From UBA6059 sp964351595 (GTDB taxonomy: Bacteria > Bacteroidota > Bacteroidia > Cytophagales > Cyclobacteriaceae): DNA of 64,000 bases. Location of the stretch: NCBI GenBank assembly GCA_964351595.1, contig CAYGOT010000013.1, positions 1 to 64,000 of the forward strand, in the 5' to 3' direction. The translations under genes were made by a program, and so were the position numbers. Under the pieces are notes generated by a model, which did not search any database, had not been told where the DNA came from, and saw nothing but the letters and a program-made list of their open reading frames with translations. Position 1 is the stretch's first letter; each line of letters opens with the position of its first letter. Positions 33,872 to 42,613 of the stretch are shown here, one piece after another.

Positions 33872-34942
33872 TTAATTTAATGTGGTGATTTCAACATCAG
33901 AACCATCTTTTATCTGAAGCAGTCCTGAGACTAATACAGTATCCTGAATGCTCAGGCCATTTACGATTTCCACTTCCGTGGATGTGCGAACGCCTATCTC
34001 GACATTGAGTTCTTTGGCTTTGCCGTTCTCATACTTATATATGCTATGACCTGACAACTGCGGGATGACAGACTCTGTAGGAAGCATGATCGCATTATTA
34101 GCCTCCGTTAGGATAAGCTCGATCTTCGCAAACTGACCCGGAATAAGCGTGCCATCAGTATTCTGACTGATCGCTCTGATTTTCAATGTTCGCGTGTTTT
34201 GGTCTATTTGAGGGTCTATGGCATAAACTTCACCTTGATAATCATTGACAGATGCGTCAGTATTAAAGACAATTTTGTCTCCGGTCTTAATTTTACTGCT
34301 GTACTTACCAGGCACAGAAAACTCCAGTTTAACCGGATTAATATTAGCCAGATAGGCAATCCTGGTGTTGTTATTAATGTAGCTACCCTCACTCACATAC
34401 CTTAAGCCAATAACGCCATCGAAGGGTGCTTTGATCTTAGTCTTCGCCAACTGCGCTTCCACGAGCTTGATGTCAGCGATGGAGGTATTCAATTCTGTCA
34501 GGGCAATGTCGTACTCTTCCTGACTGATAGCCTCTTTTTCCAGCAGCTTCCTCTGGCGATACTCACTATCTTCTCTGAGTTTCTTGCTGTATTTCAGCTT
34601 TTCAAATTGAGCTTCGAGCTCGTCACTATTGAGCGTGAGCAGGAGATCCCCCTTTTTCACCCTTTTGCCTTCCTCAAAGTAGATGCGCTCAATCTTACCA
34701 GAATTTTCTGATGTGATCTCCACAGATTCATTAGCAATCACAGATCCCGTAATGGTGATTTTATTTTCAAGTACTTGAGGCTTGGCGATCAATCCGCTCA
34801 CAGGTACAGCCCGACTAGTTCGGGCACCCAGATCTGAGGAGTTGGCTTGCTCCTCACCACTGAAGATGCCCATCTTGTATGCTCCAAAAATGATGGCCGC
34901 AATAACCACCAGTACTATTAGTATGATTCGTTGATTTCCCAT
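33872..34942 (-). CDS. RND periplasmic adaptor subunit
   Basis: Membrane-fusion protein linking the pump to TolC. The ATG at 34942 is preferred: it gives MGNQRIILIVLVVIAAIIFGA, a clear N-terminal anchor, whereas the longer frame to 35098 adds 52 improbable residues. 356 residues. Then a lipoyl/barrel-sandwich half (NESVEITSENSGKIERIYFE..KGDLLLTL), a short alpha-hairpin (residues about 110-170, QEEYDIALTELNTSIADI), the second lipoyl half (TKIKAPFDGVIGLRYVSEGS) and a beta-barrel with EGKV-type domain. No lipobox; anchored by the uncleaved helix. First gene of the efflux operon. Confidence 0.92.
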   Translation of the reverse strand: MGNQRIILIVLVVIAAIIFGAYKMGIFSGEEQANSSDLGARTSRAVPVSGLIAKPQVLENKITITGSVIANESVEITSENSGKIERIYFEEGKRVKKGDLLLTLNSDELEAQFEKLKYSKKLREDSEYRQRKLLEKEAISQEEYDIALTELNTSIADIKLVEAQLAKTKIKAPFDGVIGLRYVSEGSYINNNTRIAYLANINPVKLEFSVPGKYSSKIKTGDKIVFNTDASVNDYQGEVYAIDPQIDQNTRTLKIRAISQNTDGTLIPGQFAKIELILTEANNAIMLPTESVIPQLSGHSIYKYENGKAKELNVEIGVRTSTEVEIVNGLSIQDTVLVSGLLQIKDGSDVEITTLN

Positions 34943-35376
34943 GTTGTTGGCGGTAGCACTCCTACCGGAAAAAATGATTAGCGCTCGTTTAAACTGTATG
35001 CAATATGAGAAGTTACAAACGTATCGAAAACACCTTTTGTTTGAACGGAAAACACCTTTAGAGGCTATAAATAGTGGTTTTTCACCACTTAAAATCACCT
35101 TGATCCAAACACGGTAGTAAAAGTGCCGATTAAGTAATTCTAGGGTTGGTTTGAACCTGGCATAAGCTCAATCTGCTGAGTATTTCTCCTCAATCAACTT
35201 AGTAGATGACCGCTGAGTTTGCAGTTAGAGAGAATGGCATTTTAGCGCGGCTGTTCCAACTTTTGATCGCGACCAAATAGTGAGATTGTCTCCAGCAACG
35301 TGCATCAAACGCATATCCGGCTTTGGAACAGCGGTGAGTATATAGGTATAAATTGTCCCCGGCATTATGAAAACCT
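34943..35376. other. Intergenic region, possible gene remnant
   Basis: 434 bp with no convincing gene. On the minus strand a stretch near 35230-35375 has a frame beginning MPGTIYTYILTAVPKPDMRL and continuing HVAGDNLTIWSRSKV that looks protein-like but ends early and matches nothing I know. No clear promoter or terminator; the efflux operon promoter must lie near 34950-35100. Confidence 0.35.
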
Positions 35377-36153
35377 TCACCTATATGCCATAGACTTCTG
35401 ATCCATAAAACCAATCAATGTGTTGTACAGCTCCTCAGGTTGCTCGTACATAGCCATATGACCACAGCATTCCAGTAGTACACCACGTTCTTCGGGCAGA
35501 TAGTCCAGCATTTCACGAGATTGACCTACCGGAATAATATCATCTTCCTTTCCTGCAATCACCATGACTGGTGGAACGGACTTCTGAAGGAGAAATGTGC
35601 GATCCGGCCTGTCCCTCATCATGGCGGTATACCGAACCAGCACCTCTTGTGTGCAGCTAAGCCCCATAGTTTTCACCGTATCAAAGGCCTCAGGGAAATT
35701 ATCTTTTTGGTAGAAAATGCCTTCGACGAATTGGTTAATAAAAGGAGCAACACCCTGCCTGCTGATAAAAGCGATGACTTTATCTCTGGTTCTTTTTTTA
35801 TCCACACTGTCACTATAAGTGGTTGAATTTACCAAGGTCACACCTTGGAATAACCCCGGATATAGGTCAACAAGCGCAAGTGCTACATAACCTCCCAGCG
35901 AATGACCAACCAAAAATGCACGATCTATTTTTCGTTTGGAAAGCTCTTCGACTATAGCTTCAGCCACATCATTGAGAGAGTTACATTTTTCCGGTAGGGG
36001 GTCACTCAACCCAAACCCAGGAAGGTCAATGGCCAGCGGCTTATACTTCGAAGATAGTTGAGTGGTTATGTTATCCCATATGTGATGATTCTCACAAAAT
36101 CCGTGTAGCAGAATAATTGGTTGACCATTGCCGGATTGGGCTATATGGATCAA
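35377..36153 (-). CDS. Alpha/beta hydrolase, coupled to dxs
   Basis: 258-residue serine hydrolase of the alpha/beta fold. Oxyanion segment IILLHGFCENHHIW near 13-26, DLPGFGLSD near 43-51, nucleophile elbow GHSLGGY (Ser near 84), acid in GKEDDIIPV near 206-214, and catalytic His in CGHMAMYEQPE near 231-241. Substrate unknown. It appears to start at a TTG (36151-36153) inside the dxs stop (TTGA), with no nearby ATG giving a proper N-terminus, so it is translationally coupled to dxs. Coupling does not by itself imply a role in isoprenoid synthesis. Confidence 0.88.
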   Translation of the reverse strand: MIHIAQSGNGQPIILLHGFCENHHIWDNITTQLSSKYKPLAIDLPGFGLSDPLPEKCNSLNDVAEAIVEELSKRKIDRAFLVGHSLGGYVALALVDLYPGLFQGVTLVNSTTYSDSVDKKRTRDKVIAFISRQGVAPFINQFVEGIFYQKDNFPEAFDTVKTMGLSCTQEVLVRYTAMMRDRPDRTFLLQKSVPPVMVIAGKEDDIIPVGQSREMLDYLPEERGVLLECCGHMAMYEQPEELYNTLIGFMDQKSMAYR

Positions 36154-38069
36154 TAGACTTTGCTGGTAGTCTCCAGGATTCGTTGGCTGGCAAGGACAAT
36201 GCCATCTGTATCAAAGCCACATTCTTTATGCAATTCGATCTGCTCGCCATGCTCAATGATGGCATCAGGTATTCCGAGTCTCTTGACAACACTGCCATAT
36301 CCATGATCACCCATAAACTCTACAACAGCACTTCCAAATCCACCCATTAGGCAACCATCCTCGACAGTGATGACATATTTATGGTTTTCGAAGATATCAT
36401 GGAGCATTTCCTCGTCAAGCGGCTTAACAAATCTCATATCATAGTGAGCTGCACTTATGCCTTGCTCTGATAGTTGCTCGCAGGCTTCCACTGCGTAGTT
36501 GCCAATGTGGCCGATTGTAAGAATGGCTAGATCACTACCCTCTCTGAGCTTTCTGCCCTTGCCCACTTCTATTTGTCGCATCGGTGTGCGCCACTCGGGC
36601 ATGACTCCTTTTCCACGTGGATATCGTATGGTGAATGCCCCTTTTCTGGGTAGCTGAGAAGTGTACATCATGTTGCGAAGCTCCTCTTCATTCATTGGCG
36701 CTGCGATGACCATATTGGGTATACATCTCATGTAAGCTATGTCATATGCTCCATGATGAGTCGGGCCATCGGCTCCTGCAAATCCCGCCCTGTCCAGACA
36801 GAATACCACGTGGAGATTTTGAATGCAGACATCATGGATGACCTGGTCGTAAGCCCGCTGCATAAATGTGCTGTAGATGTTGCAGAAAGGTATCTGGCCC
36901 TGGGTGGCCAATCCGGCAGAAAAGGTGACGGCATGCTGCTCCGCTATACCAACATCAAACGCCCGATCGGGCATGGCTTTCATCATGATGTTCATCGAAG
37001 ATCCTGATGGCATAGCAGGAGTGATGCCCATAATTTTCTCATTCTGCTCTGCCAGCTCTACCAAAGTATGCCCAAAGACATCCTGATATTTCGGAGCTTC
37101 TGGCTTCTCCGGTGTTTTCTTTTGAATGACTCCTGTGACCTTATCAAATTTTCCAGGTGCATGCCACTTGGTTTGATCCTTTTCTGCAAGCTCATACCCT
37201 TTTCCCTTCACTGTAATGCAATGAAGGATTTTAGGGCCTGGGATATCCTTGAGGTCTTTCAACACATGTACCATGTGATCTACATCATGACCATCTATGG
37301 GTCCGAAGTAGCGTAGATTGAGCGACTCGAAGAGATTCGACTGCTTCAGCAGGAATGACTTGATACTACCCTCAACTTTAGCTCCAATTTCTTGTGCATT
37401 AGGACCAAACTTGCTGATTTTGCCCAGTACATTCCAGACTTCATCCCGCACCTTATTGTAGGTGTGAGAAGTGGTGATATCTGTTAAGTAATCCTTTAGT
37501 GCACCAACATTCGGGTCAATCGACATACAGTTGTCGTTGAGGATGATCAGGAGGTTGCTATTAGATACGCCTGCATGGTTCATCGCCTCGAAGGCCAAGC
37601 CTCCGGTCATTGCACCATCGCCGATTACAGCTATATGTTGCTTGTCCTTGTCATTCTTATACTGGGAGGCCATGGCCATCCCAAGGGCAGCAGAAATAGA
37701 TGTAGAGGAATGCCCCACACCGAATGTGTCATATTCACTCTCATTCCTTTTAGGGAACCCAGATAGTCCACCATAGACTCGGTTGGTGTGAAAGTTATCT
37801 CTACGTCCGGTTAATATTTTGTGACCATAAGCCTGGTGCCCAACGTCCCAGACCAGTTGGTCTTTTGGTGTATTGAAAACATAGTGAAGGGCAACAGTCA
37901 GCTCCACTACTCCCAGACTTGCTCCGAAGTGACCTCCGTAAACTGACACAGTATCGATGATATAATTCCTAAGTTCTTGTGTGAGCTGCACCAATTGGGA
38001 TTGGTCAAGACTCTTAAGGTCTTGCGGTGAATTAATCTTACCAAGCAGTTCTCCGGGTTGTATCAGCAT
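36150..38069 (-). CDS. dxs: 1-Deoxy-D-xylulose-5-phosphate synthase
   Basis: TPP-dependent enzyme condensing pyruvate and glyceraldehyde 3-phosphate, first step of the MEP pathway to isoprenoids (quinones, carotenoids, undecaprenol). 639 residues. TPP motif GDGAMTGGLAFEAMNHAG near 152-169 through NDN; YGGHFGASLGVVELTVALHY near 44-63; YFGPIDGHDVDHMV near 252; transketolase-type EQHAVTFSAGLATQG near 374-388; DRAGFAGADGPTHHGAYD near 420-437. Start at the ATG 38069. Presence of the MEP pathway fits a carotenoid-producing Bacteroidota. Coupled to a hydrolase gene downstream. Confidence 0.97.
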   Translation of the reverse strand: MLIQPGELLGKINSPQDLKSLDQSQLVQLTQELRNYIIDTVSVYGGHFGASLGVVELTVALHYVFNTPKDQLVWDVGHQAYGHKILTGRRDNFHTNRVYGGLSGFPKRNESEYDTFGVGHSSTSISAALGMAMASQYKNDKDKQHIAVIGDGAMTGGLAFEAMNHAGVSNSNLLIILNDNCMSIDPNVGALKDYLTDITTSHTYNKVRDEVWNVLGKISKFGPNAQEIGAKVEGSIKSFLLKQSNLFESLNLRYFGPIDGHDVDHMVHVLKDLKDIPGPKILHCITVKGKGYELAEKDQTKWHAPGKFDKVTGVIQKKTPEKPEAPKYQDVFGHTLVELAEQNEKIMGITPAMPSGSSMNIMMKAMPDRAFDVGIAEQHAVTFSAGLATQGQIPFCNIYSTFMQRAYDQVIHDVCIQNLHVVFCLDRAGFAGADGPTHHGAYDIAYMRCIPNMVIAAPMNEEELRNMMYTSQLPRKGAFTIRYPRGKGVMPEWRTPMRQIEVGKGRKLREGSDLAILTIGHIGNYAVEACEQLSEQGISAAHYDMRFVKPLDEEMLHDIFENHKYVITVEDGCLMGGFGSAVVEFMGDHGYGSVVKRLGIPDAIIEHGEQIELHKECGFDTDGIVLASQRILETTSKVY

Positions 38070-38162
38070 GTTGGTCTTGCGAAAAGTACAGATCAGTTAA
38101 CTAGCCTACTAATAAAATGTTTGTTAAGCTATCAATTGCACTGATCACCAAAAAATAGACTG

Positions 38163-38170
38163 CAAAAGTA
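38163..38170 (-). promoter_or_regulatory. Probable -7 box for dxs
   Basis: On the minus strand TACTTTTG, a match to TAnnTTTG, in the gap shared with divergent scpA; it implies a leader of about 85 bases for dxs. Confidence 0.5.
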
Positions 38171-38246
38171 TAAATTTTTAGCATTGGTCAGCAGCATTTG
38201 GGGCATTCCAGATATCTTTAGGCTTTCTGTTATTTCCACAGCACCC

Positions 38247-39008
38247 TTGCAAGATCAATCTAAATTTGAGATAAAGCTTCCTCTTTTTGAGGGGCCATTT
38301 GACCTTCTCCTGTTCTTTATCGAGAGGGACGAGCTGGATATTCATGATATTCCTATAGCTAATATCACCAGGGATTTTCTGGATTATTTGCATCACCTTG
38401 AGAAGCTCAACATGGAGGTGGCCTCCGAATTTATCCTCGTTGCAGCGACATTAATGAGGATTAAGGCAAAAATGCTACTACCACGACCGGTCATGGATGA
38501 AGAGGGCAATGAGCTTGATCCAAGAGAGGAATTGGTTAAACACCTACTGGAGTATAAGAGGTATAAATCTGTGATCGGAGAGTTGGCAGCTCTTGAGTCC
38601 AATCGGCTGGACAGGGAGCGCAGAGGCAATCTCTCTAAAGAGATCAAGAAGCTCTCGGAATTGAATAATGTAGAAGTTGAGCTTCAAAACATAGACCTGT
38701 ATAAGCTGCTCAAAGTATATCAGAAGGTACTTCAGCGCTATGAATACGAAAAGAACCGACCTACCCATCAGGTCGTACAATACCCCTACACCATCTCGGG
38801 TCAAAGAGAGTTTATACTAGATGCCTTGGTTGGCGCGGAGAGGCTATCCTTCAGTGACATTATCTCTAAGAAGCCTGACCGGATTGCGGTGATTTACAAT
38901 TTTTTGGCAATTCTGGAGCTATTGCAGATGCAGTTGATCATGCTTCACTTGGGCGAAGGGTTCAATAATTTTTGGATTGAAAGAAGGGAAGAAGAATACG
39001 CGAGCTGA
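38247..39008 (+). CDS. scpA: Segregation and condensation protein A
   Basis: Kleisin subunit of the SMC-ScpA-ScpB condensin that compacts and segregates the chromosome. The N-terminal helical domain begins FEIKLPLFEGPFDLLLFFIE, the ScpA hallmark, followed by DELDIHDIPIANIT; the C-terminal winged-helix that binds the SMC cap is near residues 205-250 (SFSDIISKKPDRIAVIYNFLAILEL). No ATG precedes the conserved start; I place it at TTG 38247 (about 253 residues), but the frame is open back to another TTG at 38184. Its TGA overlaps the ATG of the next gene by one base. Confidence 0.92.
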   Translation: MQDQSKFEIKLPLFEGPFDLLLFFIERDELDIHDIPIANITRDFLDYLHHLEKLNMEVASEFILVAATLMRIKAKMLLPRPVMDEEGNELDPREELVKHLLEYKRYKSVIGELAALESNRLDRERRGNLSKEIKKLSELNNVEVELQNIDLYKLLKVYQKVLQRYEYEKNRPTHQVVQYPYTISGQREFILDALVGAERLSFSDIISKKPDRIAVIYNFLAILELLQMQLIMLHLGEGFNNFWIERREEEYAS

Positions 39009-40078
39009 TGGATATCAATTCGAAGAAGATTTTCAAAACACTCAACCCTAATAAAGTCTGGATTCCTATCCTCATAGGACTGGGCATTGTTTTTTATCTG
39101 TTTTACAGTGACCCGGATGTTAATCAGAGTACACTTGCACTCATTGTAGATGCTCGGTTGGGATCAATACTGGTTGCGGTAGTGGTACTTCTCGCTCGGG
39201 ACCTTGGCTACATCTACAGGATCAGAACGTTGACTAACAGAGACATCAGCTGGACGAGCAGTATCTACGTCATCATTTTATGGGAATTTGCCTCAGCAGT
39301 GACCCCTTCGGTAGTTGGAGGGACAGCTGTGGCTGTCTTCATACTCCTTAAAGAAGGAATCAAGTTTGGGCGATCCCTGGCTTACGTTCTGTTGACAGCA
39401 GTGCTGGATAACATGTTTTTTGTCCTTGGTGCACCTATTGTCATGTTCTTTGCTCAGGGTATTATCTTTCCGGATACGCAGGCCTTTGAGATGCAGATCG
39501 GCAGCAGCCTCAAACTTTTATTTTGGGTTAGCTATTCGCTCATTGTCATTTATACCTCCGTGATGGCATTCGCTTTACTCTTCAAGCCAAGGGCGTTCAA
39601 ATGGCTGCTTCTGAAGATTACTACTATTAAGTGGCTGAGAAAATGGAGGTATGATGCCAATATCCAGGGGGATGAGATGATCCTTGCCTCGGAGCAACTC
39701 AAGGGAAAAGCCGCCAGCTATTGGATGAAGATCATAGGTTCAACCATCTTCATATGGTCGGCGAGATATATAATGCTCAATGCGTTGATCACCTCATTTT
39801 CTGATTTATCCTTTCAAAACCACCTACTTGTATTCTCAAGGCAGGTGGTCATGTGGATCGTCATGTTGATTTCCCCAACGCCGGGTAGCAGCGGCACAGC
39901 TGAGTTCTTCTTTATCCAGTTCTTCAATGAGTTCCTCGGAGACTACACATTCATCACGAACATACTATGGCGTCTGATGTCGTACTATCCCTATTTGATC
40001 CTGGGCGCACTGTTTCTACCAAGGTGGGTCAGGCGCGTGTTTTTCAAGAAGCCCCGATCAGAGCAATCGCAGTTCTGA
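39008..40078 (+). CDS. YbhN/UPF0104-type (LPG synthase TM-like) membrane protein
   Basis: 356-residue integral membrane protein of the flippase-like family related to the transmembrane part of lysylphosphatidylglycerol synthase (MprF). About eight hydrophobic helices; family marks are FASAVTPSVVGGTAVAVF near 97-114 and the later SPTPGSSGTAEFFF near 291-304. These proteins are thought to move lipids or lipid-linked precursors across the inner membrane; no synthase domain is attached here. It is coupled to scpA by a one-base overlap, though a shared function is not obvious. Confidence 0.85.
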   Translation: MDINSKKIFKTLNPNKVWIPILIGLGIVFYLFYSDPDVNQSTLALIVDARLGSILVAVVVLLARDLGYIYRIRTLTNRDISWTSSIYVIILWEFASAVTPSVVGGTAVAVFILLKEGIKFGRSLAYVLLTAVLDNMFFVLGAPIVMFFAQGIIFPDTQAFEMQIGSSLKLLFWVSYSLIVIYTSVMAFALLFKPRAFKWLLLKITTIKWLRKWRYDANIQGDEMILASEQLKGKAASYWMKIIGSTIFIWSARYIMLNALITSFSDLSFQNHLLVFSRQVVMWIVMLISPTPGSSGTAEFFFIQFFNEFLGDYTFITNILWRLMSYYPYLILGALFLPRWVRRVFFKKPRSEQSQF

Positions 40079-40689
40079 TAGAAGCTAAATTGGTGTCAAG
40101 TTAACTTGATTCTAGCCACAAGAAAGATGCAATGCTACATTGCACGATTTTAATAGTTATGTCATCTCTAAACGAAGATACGATCATTCCAAAACCCATC
40201 CCGAGACTTGTTCTACTCAACGCTGTTGACTCAGAAATAGCCTGTTCGGAATTAATGTTCATACCCCTCAAGAAGAACAGAATTGATGAATTATAGGCTT
40301 AGTTGCTGATAGAAGGGGCATTCTCAGTGAATGAGATTAAAGGATATTTGCCTTTATCTAGGTAGGATTGAGAAAGTAAACTAGTATTCCTACCTCAATC
40401 TGGTCATTCAGCAGCCACTGCCATTGACAAGTCATTGCTGTAAGCGACCTTACCAGAAATATCCATTAACCGACTTATAACTGGCACCACGCCAAACCTC
40501 ATAACCTTGGTTTGAATAGAAGTAAGTCCGGGATCTATTGCGAAGGTTTGATAGTCAAGGTCACCTAGACAAACCATACTGATCAAAAATGGAGAAAGTA
40601 GCATAATGAAGTTTCACATGCTTTTTGACCTCAGATAGGCCAGTCAGACGCGTTATAGGTTTCAATCTTCACTTTGAAACTTATTTTCT
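40079..40689. other. 611-bp region without a recognisable gene
   Basis: Frames here are short. A 54-codon plus-strand frame (40132-40296) begins MLHCTILIVMSSLNED; a 66-codon minus-strand frame (40404-40604) includes MVCLGDLDYQTF and could be the tail of a degraded hydrolase, but neither can be assigned. I read the region as eroded coding DNA. No terminator or promoter seen. Confidence 0.4.
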
Positions 40690-41204
40690 TCATTTTGTAG
40701 TTGGGCCTCCCAGCTCTGTAAAGAAGCTATCCACAGGCTCCCATAGCTCGACTTTGGTGCCTTCCGGATCTACGAAATGGACAAATTTGCCGTACTCATA
40801 AGCTGTAATTTCATTTACCATGGTTACACCGCTTTTTTTAAGCTTCTCCACCAGCCCCTCAATATTTTGAACCCTGTAGTTGATCATATATTCCTTGCCA
40901 GTCGGATCAAAGTAATCGCTTCCCTCCTCAAAAGGGCTCCATCGCAGGTAGTTGATTTCGTCTGGCTCGTTCGCATTGCGAAACTCAAAGGGGGATCCAT
41001 GGCCAATCCAAGATTATCTCCATACCATTGGCTGATTATGCTTGGGTTCTTTGATTTAAAAAAAATCCCTCCAATACCTGTTACTTTTGGTGTTAGTTCA
41101 CTCATGGTCTTTTGATTATTCGTGTTTAGTGATTGTTTTTTTTCGCCAGTAGAGCATGCAATGAGGATCATCAATGCTGTCAAGAAGTGTAATTGATATT
41201 TCAT
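40690..41204 (-). pseudogene. Frameshifted VOC-family (glyoxalase-like) lipoprotein gene
   Basis: The minus-strand ATG at 41204 opens a lipoprotein signal (LHFLTALMILIACSTGEKK) and a VOC domain, TPKVTGIGGIFFKSKNPS then WYGDNLGLAM. Near 41000 the frame is lost; the shifted frame resumes HGSPFEFRNANEPDEINYL and continues through DPTGKEYMINYRVQNIEG to VHFVDPEGTKVELWEP and a stop at 40690. Restoring one base joins the two parts into a typical VOC domain of about 130 residues. It may be a real mutation or an assembly error. An internal ATG (MSELTP) would give a cytosolic form. Last gene of the AraC-NTF2-hydrolase cluster. Confidence 0.8.
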
Positions 41205-41205
41205 T

Positions 41206-42063
41206 TTAGTTCAGTGTGTTTGAGTTTTGAGTTAAGCACTTGTTGTTGAGAAAGTGGTCAATCTGATTTGCGACCTCTTGGTAGTTTTTGTCAAACCAGA
41301 TCATATGTCCCCATTTGTTGTGAAGAAGGATGACCCATGAATGAGAGATCATCGCCTTTGCCTCCAAGGCGTGTTTCACATTGACGGCCTTATCTTTATG
41401 GCTATGAACGATCAGCGTGGGGCTGATTACTCCTTTAATCGCTTGGTTGGTAAGTCCCTGCTCTAGATCATTTACGAACCCCTTACCTGACCGCTGGTTC
41501 CTGATCATACTGATGAGTTCTTTGCTATCTACATTCGAAAACTGACGCTCCGTACTGACCTGACGGAAGAAGAACCGCGCAAATAAGCTAGGAAAAGCTG
41601 TTGCAAACATAAGGTTGAGCTTCCAAGTCAGATACTCAATCTGCGGGTGGAACATCACCCGAGCCATCCAATAGAGCAGATCTGTTTTGTTAAGCCATCT
41701 ACTGGTGGCTGCTGACATGAGCACAAGCGTGCTTATCCGATGAGGAAACAGTGAAGCCATGGCTAGCGCTGTAAGGCCTCCTGCGGATATGCCAATTAGG
41801 TGGAACCTGTCGATCAAGAGTTCATCCATCAGAGAAGCAAAGAGGTTGGCAGTCGCTTCAGGTGACTCATGCCCCTTCAGTGAGGTGCTGCCATATCCAG
41901 GCCTTGAAGGGATGACGAATTGATAACTGGCCAGATCGAACCCCTTAATACAGAGGTGATCCTGACAACTGCTGTGTCCACCATGACAGACTAGGATCAC
42001 CTCACCCGATCCGATGCAGCGGTACTCGACTCTGCCCGTTGTAGTTACCAAGAACCTTTTCAT
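41206..42063 (-). CDS. Alpha/beta hydrolase
   Basis: 285 residues. VILVCHGGHSSCQDH near 23-37 (oxyanion), PSRPGYGST near 52-60, nucleophile elbow GISAGGLTALAMASLFP near 94-110 (Ser near 96), a cap domain rich in aromatic residues near 135-185, acid region SPTLIVHSHKDKAVN near 218-232, His in NKWGHMIWFDKN near 253-264. Similar to small esterases/lactonases; substrate unknown. It overlaps the upstream NTF2-like gene by 4 bp and is followed one base later by the VOC gene. Confidence 0.85.
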   Translation of the reverse strand: MKRFLVTTTGRVEYRCIGSGEVILVCHGGHSSCQDHLCIKGFDLASYQFVIPSRPGYGSTSLKGHESPEATANLFASLMDELLIDRFHLIGISAGGLTALAMASLFPHRISTLVLMSAATSRWLNKTDLLYWMARVMFHPQIEYLTWKLNLMFATAFPSLFARFFFRQVSTERQFSNVDSKELISMIRNQRSGKGFVNDLEQGLTNQAIKGVISPTLIVHSHKDKAVNVKHALEAKAMISHSWVILLHNKWGHMIWFDKNYQEVANQIDHFLNNKCLTQNSNTLN

Positions 42064-42518
42064 TTATTCATTTGTCGGATAACCTCAGCATAGTTGGCAT
42101 ACTCTAGATGCTTCACTACCCTGGCTGTATGGTCAAGCACCACTATTGATACCACATTATAGGAGACAACTGAACTATCATTAGAAAGCGCATTTCGATA
42201 AGAAATCATGCCTGAGGAGACGCCCAGATGACCTGTGGTGAACTCTACTGAAGTCCTCCAGGACAAATCTGCGACCCCCTCAAATAATTTCGATAGCGTA
42301 AGAATAAGCGTGTCTTTATTTGTAAATAGTAGTTCGCTCCCCAGAACCTCGGCGGTCTCGTCGTGGAAGTAGATGCTATCACTCAACAGGTCAGCCATGG
42401 CTTGAACATTGCCCGTGTGATAAGCTTTGAAATAGTCAGAGACGTTTTTCTCCATCCTGTCTTGACTTCTTAGCGTATGTGACACGACTATGGCTAATAA
42501 TAATACAAGTATCTTCAT
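42060..42518 (-). CDS. Exported NTF2-like (SnoaL-type) protein
   Basis: 152 residues with a cleavable signal (MKILVLLLAIVVSHTLRS). The mature part is a cystatin-like NTF2 fold: DYFKAYHTGNVQAMADLLSD near 28-47, SIYFHDETAE near 48-57, and a beta-sheet end VVLDHTARVVKHLEYANYAEV. SnoaL-like proteins bind or convert small hydrophobic molecules; here no catalytic residues can be named. Being periplasmic, it may act apart from the cytosolic hydrolase it is coupled to. Confidence 0.75.
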   Translation of the reverse strand: MKILVLLLAIVVSHTLRSQDRMEKNVSDYFKAYHTGNVQAMADLLSDSIYFHDETAEVLGSELLFTNKDTLILTLSKLFEGVADLSWRTSVEFTTGHLGVSSGMISYRNALSNDSSVVSYNVVSIVVLDHTARVVKHLEYANYAEVIRQMNK

Positions 42519-42573
42519 GATTTCAATTTGTGAGCAAACTTTGAAACAATGATAGATATCCTAAGTAAGGCGC

Positions 42574-42599
42574 TGGTTTCATTCCGGCTTATGAAACCA
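42574..42599. promoter_or_regulatory. Inverted repeat between the AraC-type regulator and the NTF2-like gene
   Basis: TGGTTTCAT (42574-42582) and ATGAAACCA (42591-42599), perfect 9-base arms with 8-base spacer. No T-run follows in the direction of transcription (minus), so it is not a typical terminator; its position, 56 bp upstream of the NTF2-like start, suits an operator for the adjacent regulator. Confidence 0.5.
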
Positions 42600-42613
42600 A
42601 ATTTTTTATTCGC

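Noticed and set aside
35199..35414. 71-codon minus-strand frame
   Set aside because: Cys/Trp/Arg/Tyr-rich composition typical of a chance frame; another frame over the same bases looks more protein-like but is also broken.
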